Below are positions 17,661-26,321 of a DNA stretch of 64,000 nucleotides, piece after piece; positions within the stretch are counted from its first letter, which is position 1; each line of letters begins with the position of its first letter. The notes beneath the pieces were generated by a model. It was not told where the DNA came from. It saw nothing but the letters and a program-made list of their open reading frames with translations, and did no database searches. The DNA is from Chitinophaga niabensis (GTDB lineage Bacteria; Bacteroidota; Bacteroidia; Chitinophagales; Chitinophagaceae). The position numbers were made by a program, and so were the translations under genes. Location: NCBI RefSeq assembly GCF_900129465.1, contig NZ_FSRA01000001.1:248001-312000 (forward strand), given 5' to 3'.

Positions 17661-19922
17661 TTATTTCTTCTTTAAAAATGAAAATAATCCACCTGATTTC
17701 CATTCCTTTTTCCGGCTCAGTGCATCTTCATTGTTCGGCGCCATTCCAAGTACAACATCCACCGTTCCGATAGCAGCCTTTTTTTCTCCGGTTGCCATGC
17801 ACGCATCCGCATAATGTAATGCGGTGGCAAAACATGTATCGTCCCATTTCCAGCCATTATCGTTGTAACAGGTAATGGCATCCCAGGCATAGGTCTTGCA
17901 TTCTTCCCATTGCTGCAACATGGCACTGCATTTTGCCAGGTGCATATTGGCGTCACATATACTTACACGGCCACTCTCGTCCGCAGGATCACATCCCTTC
18001 AATACCATAATCAGCTCAGCCTTAGCCTGCCCATATTTTTCAATCCGCAGATAAGAAACGCCGCGCATGAAATGTACTTTTAGCAAAGACTCGGGTTTTA
18101 TTGCCTCCGCTTTTACTGACAGATAATTGTTGGCGCAGGCAATGCACTGCTGATAGTCTTTCAGCTGGAAGTAGTTTTGCATCAGCATATACCAGGCTGA
18201 ATTATCATCAGGGTGTTTTTCCAGTTGTTCCTGCCAGGCTCTCACGGCATCTTCTATACTGCCGCCGCTAAGCAGATCATGCCGGGCATTCTGTACAGTA
18301 ATATACCGCTCACTCAAAATGAAGCGCTCTTCTGCTGAAAGACCAGAGCCGTGTTCAGCGATAAAATCATTGTATTCCTCTTCCGTACGCTGTAAAAGGG
18401 CTGTCAGTTCTTCGGTACGGCCGAGATTTGACAAGGCGGTCAGGATCTCTCCCTTTAACTCGATATAGTCTGCAAAGTCCAGATATTGCCCGCCATCATC
18501 CAGGGCACGGGCAAATGCTGCGATGGCCTCTTCGTACTTTCCCAAAAGCATCAGGGCGGTTCCAAGACTGTTGGATTGTTCCCAGAAAGGAGATATGGAA
18601 TACCCCAGCCTATGTACATCAGCAGCCTTGTCGTAAGTTCCGCCATCCGTCAGCGCAATACCGTAATTGTTGCAGCACATGGCGAAAATATGGCTTTCGC
18701 TGAACCCGGCTTTTCCGTTGTTATTGTAGAAATAATCGTAGAAACCATCATAAGACATACGGTAGAAGCCGGTCCTGATCTTCAGCAGCTCCGGTGCAAT
18801 GGGAGTACCGGCCAGCGACGCCTCAAATTCGTTGAAATTAACGCCTGCGTTGTAATAGAACATCGGAAGGTCTTCAGGCCATTTTGTGATAAGGGGTAGT
18901 TCCCCATTTACATGGTACGCTGTTTCAATGTAGCGCTGTAACCCGATGGCAGTGCCTCCCAGTTCAAGGCTTTTTGCGAGGTATGGCAGCGCGGCTTCGT
19001 AGTTTTCAGCATCATATAATGCGGCGCCGGCATAGTGCCAGGCCCAGAACCAATCCGGGTACATTTGTATATATTGCCGGGCAAAGCTCAGCAATTCGGT
19101 GGTATCCGCACCAACTGCATCCGCAAAGATCCGCTGCCCAATGAACATGGCTTTCACCAGCGATGGATGGTGAATGCCCTTTTTATTGAGTGCTTCCATC
19201 AGATGGTAAAGCGTGAGCCGCTCATTTCCGGGATCCGGACTGTCAGTAAAAAAGGCCAGGACTGCGGCCTCTCCGCCTGTCTCGTAATCTCCCTGGTCCA
19301 GCGCAACTTCTGCTATCCGGCAATATGCGCTGAAATCTGCGTGCCCGTGTTTCAGTACTTCCCGGAAGGCTTCCAGTGCTTTGCTGTGGTCCGCAAAATT
19401 CTCCAGGTGGATAATTCCCTTCCTGAAATAAAGATCGCCGGATTCCTGATCCAGGGCGGGCAGATTGTTTTGATGAATTTCCCTGATCAGTTCCGCCAGT
19501 GTTTCAAGATCTTTCAGTACCAGATCGAATTTACCAGTCAGGGAATAGGCCTCCTGGCGGTAACGAAGTGCATTCGCCCGCGTTATTGGATTGGCGGAAG
19601 TAAGCAACCGGCTGCAATAGCCGATAGCTGCAGGAAGATCTCCCTGTGTGATGAAGATGTTGATATAGGCCGCAAAGGTCATCGCTTCCTCATGTGAAGG
19701 GGAAAGGGAAAGCACTTCTTCAAAACAATTGGCAGCAAAAGTGAAGTTTGCTTCATTGCCGGATTGGATTTCATTCAGGGCAACCTGGTACAGGCACTTG
19801 CCCTTCAGCAATAAAGCGGTTGTATCGTGGGTGTTAAAAAGCAGCAGCAGATTTAGTTCTTCCAGGCATTGCTTATAATTTCCCTGTTCGTAAAGCGATT
19901 GTAATTGTTCTGAGTCCAGCAT
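17661..19922 (-). CDS. Large tetratricopeptide-repeat protein
   Basis: A 753-residue, almost entirely helical protein built of degenerate TPR units (for example NYKQCLEELNLLLL near the start, NYEAALPYLAKSLELG, KYEEAIAAFARALDDGG and DYQQCIACANNYLSV). It has no signal peptide or transmembrane segment, so it is cytoplasmic. It ends in a short basic tail, GGLFSFLKKK, a pattern often found at the C-terminus of unassigned Bacteroidota scaffold proteins. It is probably a scaffold for protein-protein interaction; partners are unknown. Two small membrane-protein genes lie upstream on the same strand. Confidence 0.8.
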   Translation of the reverse strand: MLDSEQLQSLYEQGNYKQCLEELNLLLLFNTHDTTALLLKGKCLYQVALNEIQSGNEANFTFAANCFEEVLSLSPSHEEAMTFAAYINIFITQGDLPAAIGYCSRLLTSANPITRANALRYRQEAYSLTGKFDLVLKDLETLAELIREIHQNNLPALDQESGDLYFRKGIIHLENFADHSKALEAFREVLKHGHADFSAYCRIAEVALDQGDYETGGEAAVLAFFTDSPDPGNERLTLYHLMEALNKKGIHHPSLVKAMFIGQRIFADAVGADTTELLSFARQYIQMYPDWFWAWHYAGAALYDAENYEAALPYLAKSLELGGTAIGLQRYIETAYHVNGELPLITKWPEDLPMFYYNAGVNFNEFEASLAGTPIAPELLKIRTGFYRMSYDGFYDYFYNNNGKAGFSESHIFAMCCNNYGIALTDGGTYDKAADVHRLGYSISPFWEQSNSLGTALMLLGKYEEAIAAFARALDDGGQYLDFADYIELKGEILTALSNLGRTEELTALLQRTEEEYNDFIAEHGSGLSAEERFILSERYITVQNARHDLLSGGSIEDAVRAWQEQLEKHPDDNSAWYMLMQNYFQLKDYQQCIACANNYLSVKAEAIKPESLLKVHFMRGVSYLRIEKYGQAKAELIMVLKGCDPADESGRVSICDANMHLAKCSAMLQQWEECKTYAWDAITCYNDNGWKWDDTCFATALHYADACMATGEKKAAIGTVDVVLGMAPNNEDALSRKKEWKSGGLFSFLKKK

Positions 19923-19938
19923 GGTGTTGGGTTAAAGT

Positions 19939-20099
19939 TCATCGGGCAATGGATGGTCCAGGCCCATAAAACCCCAAATATATCATTTCATAAGCATATT
20001 CATGAGTACCCTCACTTCCAAAGGTCATTCCAAGGTCGCAGATGCTACTGCCTGGCCTTCACCATCTGTCCCCGCAGAATAATGAAGCGCCTGAATTAT
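19939..20099 (-). pseudogene. Possible decayed reading frame
   Basis: Between two minus-strand genes, two short frames abut with a frame change near 20035. The first begins right after the stop of the 156-aa gene and contains ALHYSAGTDGEGQAVASAT. The second contains CDLGMTFGSEGTHEYAYEM and ends before the TPR gene start. Both have a protein-like composition, so this may be a frameshifted gene remnant. Chance is equally possible for so short a stretch. Confidence 0.18.
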
Positions 20100-20569
20100 T
20101 AGCTGAACATATCGGCAACTTCCTGGGGATATAAGATCCCCTTTTCTACCTTAAGAAGAATACCTCTCTGGTTATCGTTAAACTGTGAATAATGAAGGGA
20201 AACCGTATCGCCTGCCTCAACCGGGAAAGTAATATTGGCATAGGTCAGCTCAAATCTTTCCTGGCCCATGTAGATGAACGTTCCGTCCCCGGGCGGCTCT
20301 TTTAAGGTGATCTTGCCGGTTAGTATAGTTTTGGGATTACTTAATGACAACTCATTTTTCTTAATGCTGGAGAAGGCAAATAAATTATAGCAAACCACAA
20401 GGGTCAGGGAGATGAGAAAGTACCATATCCCAAAGAAAAATACAACGGCTAAAATTGGTATCAGTATAAAATTCGCCTGGTAATAAGGTTTTATCGCCTT
20501 TTTAATTACCTGTTTATCGGCTTCTGTTAAAGGCAGAAGGGTGGTGGTATAATAATTATCTGCTTTCAT
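20099..20569 (-). CDS. Hypothetical membrane protein
   Basis: A 156-residue protein. A charged N-terminal segment (LTEADKQVIKKAIKPYYQ) is followed by two adjacent transmembrane helices (about 32-70), and then a soluble beta-rich domain of about 85 residues (FIYMGQERFELTYANITFPVEAGDTVSLHYS), which looks like a small barrel exposed on one side of the membrane. No family is recognised. Its ATG overlaps the stop of the upstream gene by 4 bp (ATGA at 20566-20569), so the two are translationally coupled and probably work together. Confidence 0.65.
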   Translation of the reverse strand: MKADNYYTTTLLPLTEADKQVIKKAIKPYYQANFILIPILAVVFFFGIWYFLISLTLVVCYNLFAFSSIKKNELSLSNPKTILTGKITLKEPPGDGTFIYMGQERFELTYANITFPVEAGDTVSLHYSQFNDNQRGILLKVEKGILYPQEVADMFS

Positions 20570-20913
20570 AGTCCAACGCGTTGTTTAGCAAATAACAATA
20601 CTGCAATGATAATGATCGAAAATATTGTTCCAATGGGCAGATACCATAGTGATAGTATACACACCAGCATTCCCGGTATATAGGCCCGGGGTTGATTGGC
20701 CCATATACTATAAACCCACATCAGCCAAAGCAGGCCAAAGGTGATAAACAGGGGCCCCAGCTTAAAAACGTTGACGTTAAGTTTATAAAAGAGATTTGCC
20801 CAGGGACCCGGTTTTTCCGGGCCAATAAATTTCCCTCTAACTATCACAAAAATTCCATCAAGCAGCATATAGCCACCATTCAAAAGTCCAAGGATCGTTA
20901 TTAGTATTTTCAT
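20566..20913 (-). CDS. Small hypothetical membrane protein
   Basis: A 115-residue protein consisting mostly of three to four transmembrane helices (about 3-25, 48-70 and 78-110). It starts MKILITILGLLNGGYMLLDG and has a cytoplasmic or periplasmic loop rich in Lys and Pro (GKFIGPEKPGPWANLFYK). The function is unknown. It is first in a two-gene operon with the overlapping 156-residue membrane protein. Confidence 0.65.
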   Translation of the reverse strand: MKILITILGLLNGGYMLLDGIFVIVRGKFIGPEKPGPWANLFYKLNVNVFKLGPLFITFGLLWLMWVYSIWANQPRAYIPGMLVCILSLWYLPIGTIFSIIIIAVLLFAKQRVGL

Positions 20914-20942
20914 ATAGGTTAAAGATCGGGAAAGTTCTTTAA

Positions 20943-20976
20943 AGTGCCCGGAACCGGATTCGAATCAGTGCGATCC
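20943..20976 (-). pseudogene. Truncated tRNA 3' half (Leu-like remnant)
   Basis: Read on the minus strand, this piece holds a T-arm (loop TTCGAAT), the 3' acceptor strand TCCGGGC and a discriminator A. It matches the T-arm and acceptor of the intact tRNA-Leu at 24285-24368 at 23 of 26 positions, with only transitions as differences. No partner GCCCGGA strand, D-arm or anticodon arm is found upstream, and the T-stem has a mismatch. It is therefore a remnant, not a functional gene. Confidence 0.7.
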
Positions 20977-21044
20977 CTTTACATAAGCCACATATGGCGC
21001 AGCCTCAAGCTTTTTTGTTATATTTAAAAACGCAGAACTAACCA

Positions 21045-21866
21045 ATGAACTATCAAACATTCGACCCGCACCCGGACCTGAAATCCCTCATAAAATGCTA
21101 TTGGACCCTGGAAGTTCCCTCAGATGAAAGCGCCGGGAGGCAACGCATCATCCCCGATGGTTGCATTGAACTGGCATTCATCCTCGGAGACGATATCAAA
21201 CGATACACCTCCAACGATGAATATATTCTTCAGCCCAGGGCAATGGTACTTGGCCAGACTATCGAGCCCTTTTATATCGAACCAACAGGTTATGTCAATT
21301 CCTTTGCCGTCCGTTTTTACCCTTACGGTTTCGCAAATTTTGTAACAACACCCATAAAAAACCTGGCAAACAAAGAAACCCCTATAGACCTGTTATTCGG
21401 GAAAAAGTCCGCGAAAGTGTTAACACAAAAGATCATTCAGGCAACAGATACAAAAGAACGAATTGAAATAGCAGAAGCCTTCCTGCTGGAAAAACTCAAC
21501 AGTAAAGCAACCATAGACAATATCGTAAAAGCCACGATTGACGCACTTTTATCTACAAAAGGGAACGTTCCGGTAAATGCCATCCTCAAAGGTGATCCAT
21601 CAAAAAGGAGGCAGCTTGAAAGGAGGTTTGTAAAATTAATTGGCATTAGCCCCAAGCAACTGGGCAAGATCATCAGATTGCAGACTGCTTTAAAAATACT
21701 CCTTAACAGGCAATCTGAAAGCCTGACGCAAATAGCTTACACCAGCGAATATTACGACCAGGCCCACTTTATCAGGGACTTTAAAGAATTTACAGGCGTA
21801 AGCCCCAAAGATTTCCTAGAAGACAGTGAAATGTTACTGTCCGCTGCCATCTTCGAAAAAGATTGA
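21045..21866 (+). CDS. AraC-family transcriptional regulator (DUF6597-type N-terminus)
   Basis: A 273-residue regulator. The N-terminal ligand or dimer domain (about 1-150) includes CYWTLEVP and RIIPDGCIELAF, typical of DUF6597. The C-terminal AraC DNA-binding domain (about 170-265) ends with the conserved second helix-turn-helix, seen in LTQIAYTSEYYDQAHFIRDFKEFTGVSPKDF. It lies 68 bp before a VOC-family gene on the same strand, and the pair probably forms an operon. The regulator may control that gene, but no operator is recognisable. Confidence 0.92.
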   Translation: MNYQTFDPHPDLKSLIKCYWTLEVPSDESAGRQRIIPDGCIELAFILGDDIKRYTSNDEYILQPRAMVLGQTIEPFYIEPTGYVNSFAVRFYPYGFANFVTTPIKNLANKETPIDLLFGKKSAKVLTQKIIQATDTKERIEIAEAFLLEKLNSKATIDNIVKATIDALLSTKGNVPVNAILKGDPSKRRQLERRFVKLIGISPKQLGKIIRLQTALKILLNRQSESLTQIAYTSEYYDQAHFIRDFKEFTGVSPKDFLEDSEMLLSAAIFEKD

Positions 21867-21934
21867 CTGTCGCATTTGTACAATTTTCTGCTATTAAAGC
21901 CCGGTAATTTTGCCTGTAATAAATACAGGAAAGC

Positions 21935-22303
21935 ATGAAGAACTTAGTTTCAATAATAGAAATTCCGGTGGAGGATTTCTCCAGGGCAGTAGCTTTTTAT
22001 CAGGCAATTTTAGGGGTTAGCATTGAAGAAACAGAGATGGCCGGTGTGCAAATGGGCCTATTGCCAGGTGATGCTGAAACTGTAAATGTAGTATTGGCAA
22101 AAGGAACTGATTACAAGCCAACAACAGATGGTGCAGTTCTTTATTTAAATGGAGGGAATGATTTACAATCTACCCTGGACAAAGTAGCAGCCAATGGGGG
22201 AGAGATCATCGTCCCAAAAACAGAGATCAGTCCTGAAATGGGCTTCTTTGCCCTCTTTTTTGATACCGAAGGAAATAAGCTGGGACTCCATTCCCGCAAC
22301 TAA
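21935..22303 (+). CDS. VOC family (glyoxalase/bleomycin-resistance fold) protein
   Basis: A 122-residue protein of the vicinal oxygen chelate fold, with two beta-alpha-beta-beta-beta repeats. The first opens with IIEIPVEDFSRAVAFYQAILG and the second ends with FFALFFDTEGNKLGLHS. Metal positions are not all obvious, so it may be a binding protein rather than an enzyme. The substrate is unknown. It follows the AraC regulator and ends at a strong terminator. Confidence 0.9.
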   Translation: MKNLVSIIEIPVEDFSRAVAFYQAILGVSIEETEMAGVQMGLLPGDAETVNVVLAKGTDYKPTTDGAVLYLNGGNDLQSTLDKVAANGGEIIVPKTEISPEMGFFALFFDTEGNKLGLHSRN

Positions 22304-22307
22304 AGCA

Positions 22308-22341
22308 AAAAGCCTTGTAAAAGTTAATTTACAAGGCTTTT
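22308..22341. terminator. Bidirectional intrinsic terminator
   Basis: A 14-bp perfect stem AAAAGCCTTGTAAA/TTTACAAGGCTTTT (22308-22321 and 22328-22341) with a 6-nt loop. It lies between the convergent VOC and GH123-like genes and carries A-runs and T-runs on both sides. Confidence 0.92.
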
Positions 22342-22359
22342 GATTGTACATAACATATT

Positions 22360-24144
22360 TTATTTCGCTACCGATACTGAAATATCATTCAATAGTTTTT
22401 TGGCTGCATTGAGATCGTCGTTCCAGCCATCATGACGTTTGTTGTTGTTCAGTTTCGCGATAGCAGCATTCAGCGCATTAAGCTGCGTCTTGTCCTGCTT
22501 TTGTTCCAGCAGTTTTTTCACAACCCGTACTTTTTCGTAATCCTGGATGCCTTCCAGCAAACGCTCATAACGGATGGAGCTGCGCGCCTGCGGATACACG
22601 ATATAAGTATCGCCGGCCGGCCATGTCCGGAAACGGGAATCTACCAGCGGATTTTCCACCCATGAATTGAATGCCCAGCGTAATACGCCGTTATAGCCTG
22701 CGGCCATTGCATACCAGCCCATGTATGCAGACTCTGCCGGGTCCGAGAAGGTGAACTGATTAGGGAAATTGTTGCCGCAATACACATAAAACGTGGTGTT
22801 AAGGCCCCTGGCGGTACGGTCTGTCAGATCTTTTGTGCTAATGGGATGTTGAACGGCCGTGCTTACATCACGACTGTTAGGATAACGCTGGTAAGTTTTC
22901 TGATTGTCGGCGTAGGATACGCTCAGCATGGGCGATGCTTTTTCGATCAGCGCAAAAGCCAGTCCCATTTCCTCCTTGTTCCGTTCATCGAGTGCAATAT
23001 TGGTGATCTCCAGCCAACCTTTCTGCTGCAGGTGTTTTACGAAATCTTTCAGGAAAGGTTCCCACATTTCAGTGAACGATGGTGTGCCGGGTTTGGCCAT
23101 CACATTTACGAACTTGCCGGTGGCAGCATCTTTATAATGAATTTCATTGTTCCAGGGCACGATGGAGTAGCAATTGATCATTTTCTTAATCCCGAGGTCC
23201 ATCATAAAAGAAACCCATTTATCGAACACCTTGTAGTCGTAAGACCAGCTGCCATTCTTTTCCTTCGTCCAGATGATCATGTCTTCGTAAGGGTCTAATG
23301 TTTGCACATGCCATGGATCTTTATTGAGGGTGGTGGTGATTACTTTCTGGCCCAGTTTTGCCAGCATGCGCATTTGTGGCTCCATGGCCCTGAAATGTTC
23401 ATCGCTCCATACAGGCACATTGTTAACGCGGGCAATGGCTGAAGGGTGTTGCCACTGGTCGAGGTGGAACGTCCATGCTGAGGGGTCCGGAAGGATGTGA
23501 TCTATTACGTCGAGGGTTAAATTCAATTCCTGCGTTTTGCCTTTCTGCGTGTTTACCTGCACTTTTGCGGTATAAGTGCCTTTTTCGGCAGTGCGGGGTA
23601 TTTCCACGGTGATCCAAACGGGACGTACCTTTTTCTTTTCAAGGTTGAAGGAAGAAAGGTCATCGAGCAGGTCGGGTGACAGTGATGCGGGGAAATCACC
23701 AGGTTTGCGCCAGCCACATCCAGGTCCGTAAGTGTCTGTAATAATATATCGTTCGAAACGGGCGTATGCCACAGGGCCGAGTTTTTTACCGTTTGCAGCA
23801 GTTGGTTCGGATACCTGTACCTGTACACCGGAGATGGAATCAGTTGTCCAGAGTAAAAGTTGAGCAGACAGGCGTTCTCCTTTCCATCCTTTCAGTTGCA
23901 CGGCTTTTTCTATGGAAATGCCGGGTGCTTCGGATTTAGCGAAACGTTTGTCGATCGAAACGAAGGAGGTGTGGAGGCCGGGTTTTACGGAAAGCCAGCT
24001 TTGCCCGTCGGATTTTACGGGATCGGGTGCTTCGGTAAAGGTTTGTCCCTTATCCCATAACAATTGCTGGGAAAATGTAGTCGTGGAAATGCTGGTGAAT
24101 ATACCCAGGCAAATGAATCTGTGGATCTGTCTTTTTGTAATCAT
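22360..24144 (-). CDS. GH123-like glycoside hydrolase (DUF4091 domain)
   Basis: A 594-residue exported protein. The frame is open upstream through the tRNA-Leu gene, so those 96 codons are spurious. The ATG at 24144 (MITKRQIHRF) begins a signal peptide. An N-terminal beta-sandwich (about 30-220) precedes a TIM-barrel region with NIALDERNKEEM, whose Asp-Glu pair fits the GH123 catalytic pair. The C-terminal DUF4091 block is seen in YNGVLRWAFNSWVENP and ARSSIRYERLLEGIQDYEK. GH123 enzymes release beta-N-acetylgalactosamine, but most DUF4091 proteins are uncharacterised. It is a single gene next to tRNA-Leu. Confidence 0.85.
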   Translation of the reverse strand: MITKRQIHRFICLGIFTSISTTTFSQQLLWDKGQTFTEAPDPVKSDGQSWLSVKPGLHTSFVSIDKRFAKSEAPGISIEKAVQLKGWKGERLSAQLLLWTTDSISGVQVQVSEPTAANGKKLGPVAYARFERYIITDTYGPGCGWRKPGDFPASLSPDLLDDLSSFNLEKKKVRPVWITVEIPRTAEKGTYTAKVQVNTQKGKTQELNLTLDVIDHILPDPSAWTFHLDQWQHPSAIARVNNVPVWSDEHFRAMEPQMRMLAKLGQKVITTTLNKDPWHVQTLDPYEDMIIWTKEKNGSWSYDYKVFDKWVSFMMDLGIKKMINCYSIVPWNNEIHYKDAATGKFVNVMAKPGTPSFTEMWEPFLKDFVKHLQQKGWLEITNIALDERNKEEMGLAFALIEKASPMLSVSYADNQKTYQRYPNSRDVSTAVQHPISTKDLTDRTARGLNTTFYVYCGNNFPNQFTFSDPAESAYMGWYAMAAGYNGVLRWAFNSWVENPLVDSRFRTWPAGDTYIVYPQARSSIRYERLLEGIQDYEKVRVVKKLLEQKQDKTQLNALNAAIAKLNNNKRHDGWNDDLNAAKKLLNDISVSVAK

Positions 24145-24242
24145 GGTAGTTAAAAAGAGATGAGGGGAGGAAGTTACAAAAAGTTTTAAATTATTTCGAA
24201 TACTTTCATTTGGAGGAACCCAATGCCTTAATTTCAAAATAA

Positions 24243-24282
24243 AAAGAGGACAAACCAGGATACATCCCGATTTGTCCTCTTT
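24243..24282 (-). terminator. Intrinsic terminator downstream of tRNA-Leu
   Basis: A 12-bp perfect stem AAAGAGGACAAA/TTTGTCCTCTTT (24243-24254 and 24271-24282) with a 16-nt loop, located 2 nt past the tRNA 3' end. Confidence 0.88.
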
Positions 24283-24284
24283 AG

Positions 24285-24368
24285 TGCCCAGAACTGGATT
24301 CGAACCAGCACATCCTTGCGAACGCTGCGACCTGAACACAGTGCGTCTACCAATTTCGCCATCTGGGC
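24285..24368 (-). tRNA. tRNA-Leu (anticodon CAG)
   Basis: An 84-nt tRNA read on the minus strand. The acceptor stem GCCCAGA/TCTGGGC is perfect. The D-loop contains TTGGTAGAC, and the anticodon loop TTCAGGT holds CAG (24332-24334) on a CTGTG/CGCAG stem. A long variable arm marks the class II structure of leucine tRNAs, and the T-loop is TTCGAAT. The discriminator is A and the CCA end is not encoded. A terminator follows. Confidence 0.97.
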
Positions 24369-24418
24369 ATCCTATTAAAGGACTGCAAAAGTAAAAGATT
24401 ATTTCAAATTGCCAAATA

Positions 24419-24452
24419 AAAAAAGCAGCCACCTCGTCCGACGAGGGGCTGC
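24419..24452 (-). terminator. Intrinsic terminator of the C25-like gene
   Basis: A two-part stem, GCAGCC/GGCTGC outside and CCTCGTC/GACGAGG inside with a one-base bulge (24425-24452). On the minus strand it is followed by a long T-run. It lies 35 bp past the stop codon at 24487. Confidence 0.9.
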
Positions 24453-24486
24453 CCTTTGTGTGTTCTCGGCTATATCTGAACTTTGC

Positions 24487-26166
24487 TCAAATTGTAAAAC
24501 GGAAATAGCACCAGCAGCTCCAGTTGCAATACCTGTCACCGATCTTAGCTCTCACTCTCCATCTGCCGGGTTGTGCCCCCACAAAGTTGTGATTAAAGGA
24601 AGTACCGGTAATGTTGTGATACACCGCAAAGCTCCGGAAGCTCTGTGCTGCCCACTGTCCTGCATTCACAGCACCATAGGCATCTACTTCAAGGCTATAG
24701 GTAACACCAGGAATATTTACCGGTGCCCATTTGAACGTCATGCTGCGGGGATAGTGATTGAAAACGGAGCCCTCAGCAGGTTCCAGCGGGCGGGGTATTG
24801 CACCTTTCCACCAGGTGAGGGTAGGATCTCCCAGGATGCTCATGCCATAGAACCATTGTCTTTCTCCAAGATCGTGGTCAGTGCCGCGGGCTTTCCACCA
24901 GTCAACCATCGCATCGCCGATACATTTTCCTTTGCCGATAGGGTCGTAGAAGTCAGCAAAGAAAAGCATAGAGCCGGTTTTGGTGCTGCCTACTACGGTA
25001 AGGCCCATATTGGTTTCTCCACCGGCCTTGTCAAAGATGTACCAGCCGCCGAGGTAATCGTTTTCCGTGAAACGGGCAGTGCTGCAACAGAACAGGTTGT
25101 AGAAGTTGGCATTCGGGCAACGTTCATCGCGGAAATAAGCGCGGTCTATCCATTCTGTTGAGCCATCTGCACGGAAGGAATGCACATGCGGGGAAGAATG
25201 TGAGCAAAGCTGCACGAAAGAACGTGTTTTGTTCACTTCTGTTTTGTAAAGGTCCGCATCTGTGATGTCAGGATTCGTGTATTTGGTGATATAGGCAGCA
25301 GGTGTCATCAGGTCCATTTCGCAATCGTCGAAGCTGGTCCAGTCGTCTTCCACATAAGCGAGCGCCGAACGGGAATGGCCAAGGGACCCGAGACGGAAAA
25401 GGTGATTACGGTCGAAGTAATTATTGATAAGGGCAACGTCGTTACCATTCAGGGTAGGCGTCCATATGCGGCCCAGCCATATTTCAGGGGTTACATCTCC
25501 GCTTACGGAATTGTATTTGCCATCAGCATCAGAATCCGTCCAGGTGCCATTGGTGTCCATGTAAAAGAGATCGCAGGGGAACTCAGAGCTGGCGCCATGA
25601 AAATCGTCGCTCATTTCGAACCAGGCAACAGGGATAGCGCCTACCATTACTACGCCTGCAGGAGCTTTGGCCTTGATGTAGTTGCGGATGGTGGAAGGTT
25701 TGCCGCCTCTTACAACATGTACGGTGGCCCAGTAACCATCACGGCCAAGGTCCAGCACATAGCGCTCCACTTTTTCTTTTACCTGTGAATAGATATCATC
25801 ATGTACCAGCACCAATACTTTGCCACGGGGGAAACGCAACCAGGTATATGTGTTCAGGTAGCTTTCGTTAGCAGGGTAAACAGGGCGTGGTTTTTCTTCG
25901 ATAAGCGGCACCAGGTCCAGGAACCTTTTGTTGATGGTCAGGTACTCAGTGTAGGTTTTCAGTTTAATGTTGTTAGGGTCCATCATCTGCAGATTGCGTA
26001 CGCTTTTATAAGCCTGCGCCAGTTTATAGTTGCGGCCTACAGCCTGCATATTGAAGAGGGTACGGTCTTGCAGCACCTGTGTACGGATGGTTTGCACATT
26101 GCTCACCGCTTGTTTTTCACCGGCTGCAATGGTAAAGCCGTTCAGTGGTTTTTTTTCAGTAGACAT
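24487..26166 (-). CDS. Gingipain-fold (peptidase C25-like) protein without signal peptide
   Basis: A 559-residue protein from the ATG at 26166; a GTG two codons upstream is also in frame. Residues 105-430 resemble the caspase-hemoglobinase fold of C25 peptidases: LVLVHDD and GVVMVGAIPVAWFEM strands, an Asp-rich DTNGTWTDSDADGKY loop, a His strand QLCSHSSPHVH (His323) and a Cys strand YNLFCCSTARF (Cys360/Cys361). The 37-residue spacing suits a catalytic His-Cys dyad. The last 90 residues look like an Ig- or FN3-like sandwich (EPAEGSVFNHYPRSMTFKWAPV). Unlike gingipains it has no signal peptide, propeptide or type IX sorting domain, so a cytoplasmic role is likely. The catalytic assignment is inference. 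Confidence 0.7.
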   Translation of the reverse strand: MSTEKKPLNGFTIAAGEKQAVSNVQTIRTQVLQDRTLFNMQAVGRNYKLAQAYKSVRNLQMMDPNNIKLKTYTEYLTINKRFLDLVPLIEEKPRPVYPANESYLNTYTWLRFPRGKVLVLVHDDIYSQVKEKVERYVLDLGRDGYWATVHVVRGGKPSTIRNYIKAKAPAGVVMVGAIPVAWFEMSDDFHGASSEFPCDLFYMDTNGTWTDSDADGKYNSVSGDVTPEIWLGRIWTPTLNGNDVALINNYFDRNHLFRLGSLGHSRSALAYVEDDWTSFDDCEMDLMTPAAYITKYTNPDITDADLYKTEVNKTRSFVQLCSHSSPHVHSFRADGSTEWIDRAYFRDERCPNANFYNLFCCSTARFTENDYLGGWYIFDKAGGETNMGLTVVGSTKTGSMLFFADFYDPIGKGKCIGDAMVDWWKARGTDHDLGERQWFYGMSILGDPTLTWWKGAIPRPLEPAEGSVFNHYPRSMTFKWAPVNIPGVTYSLEVDAYGAVNAGQWAAQSFRSFAVYHNITGTSFNHNFVGAQPGRWRVRAKIGDRYCNWSCWCYFRFTI

Positions 26167-26321
26167 CTTCACTTTTTTTGAGGTTAAGTATAATTTGATG
26201 AAGCAAAGCTATACTCTTCATAAGGGTTTGAACAGGTAGCATTTACCTGAAAAGAGGCGTAGAAATACGCACGATAAGCATGGGTATTTCTCTCCCGGAA
26301 TTATTTTTATACCTTACTGTT

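Noticed and set aside
24145..24432. In-frame upstream extension of the GH123-like gene by 96 codons
   Set aside because: The extension runs through the tRNA-Leu gene and its terminator; the ATG at 24144 starts a signal peptide and is the real start.
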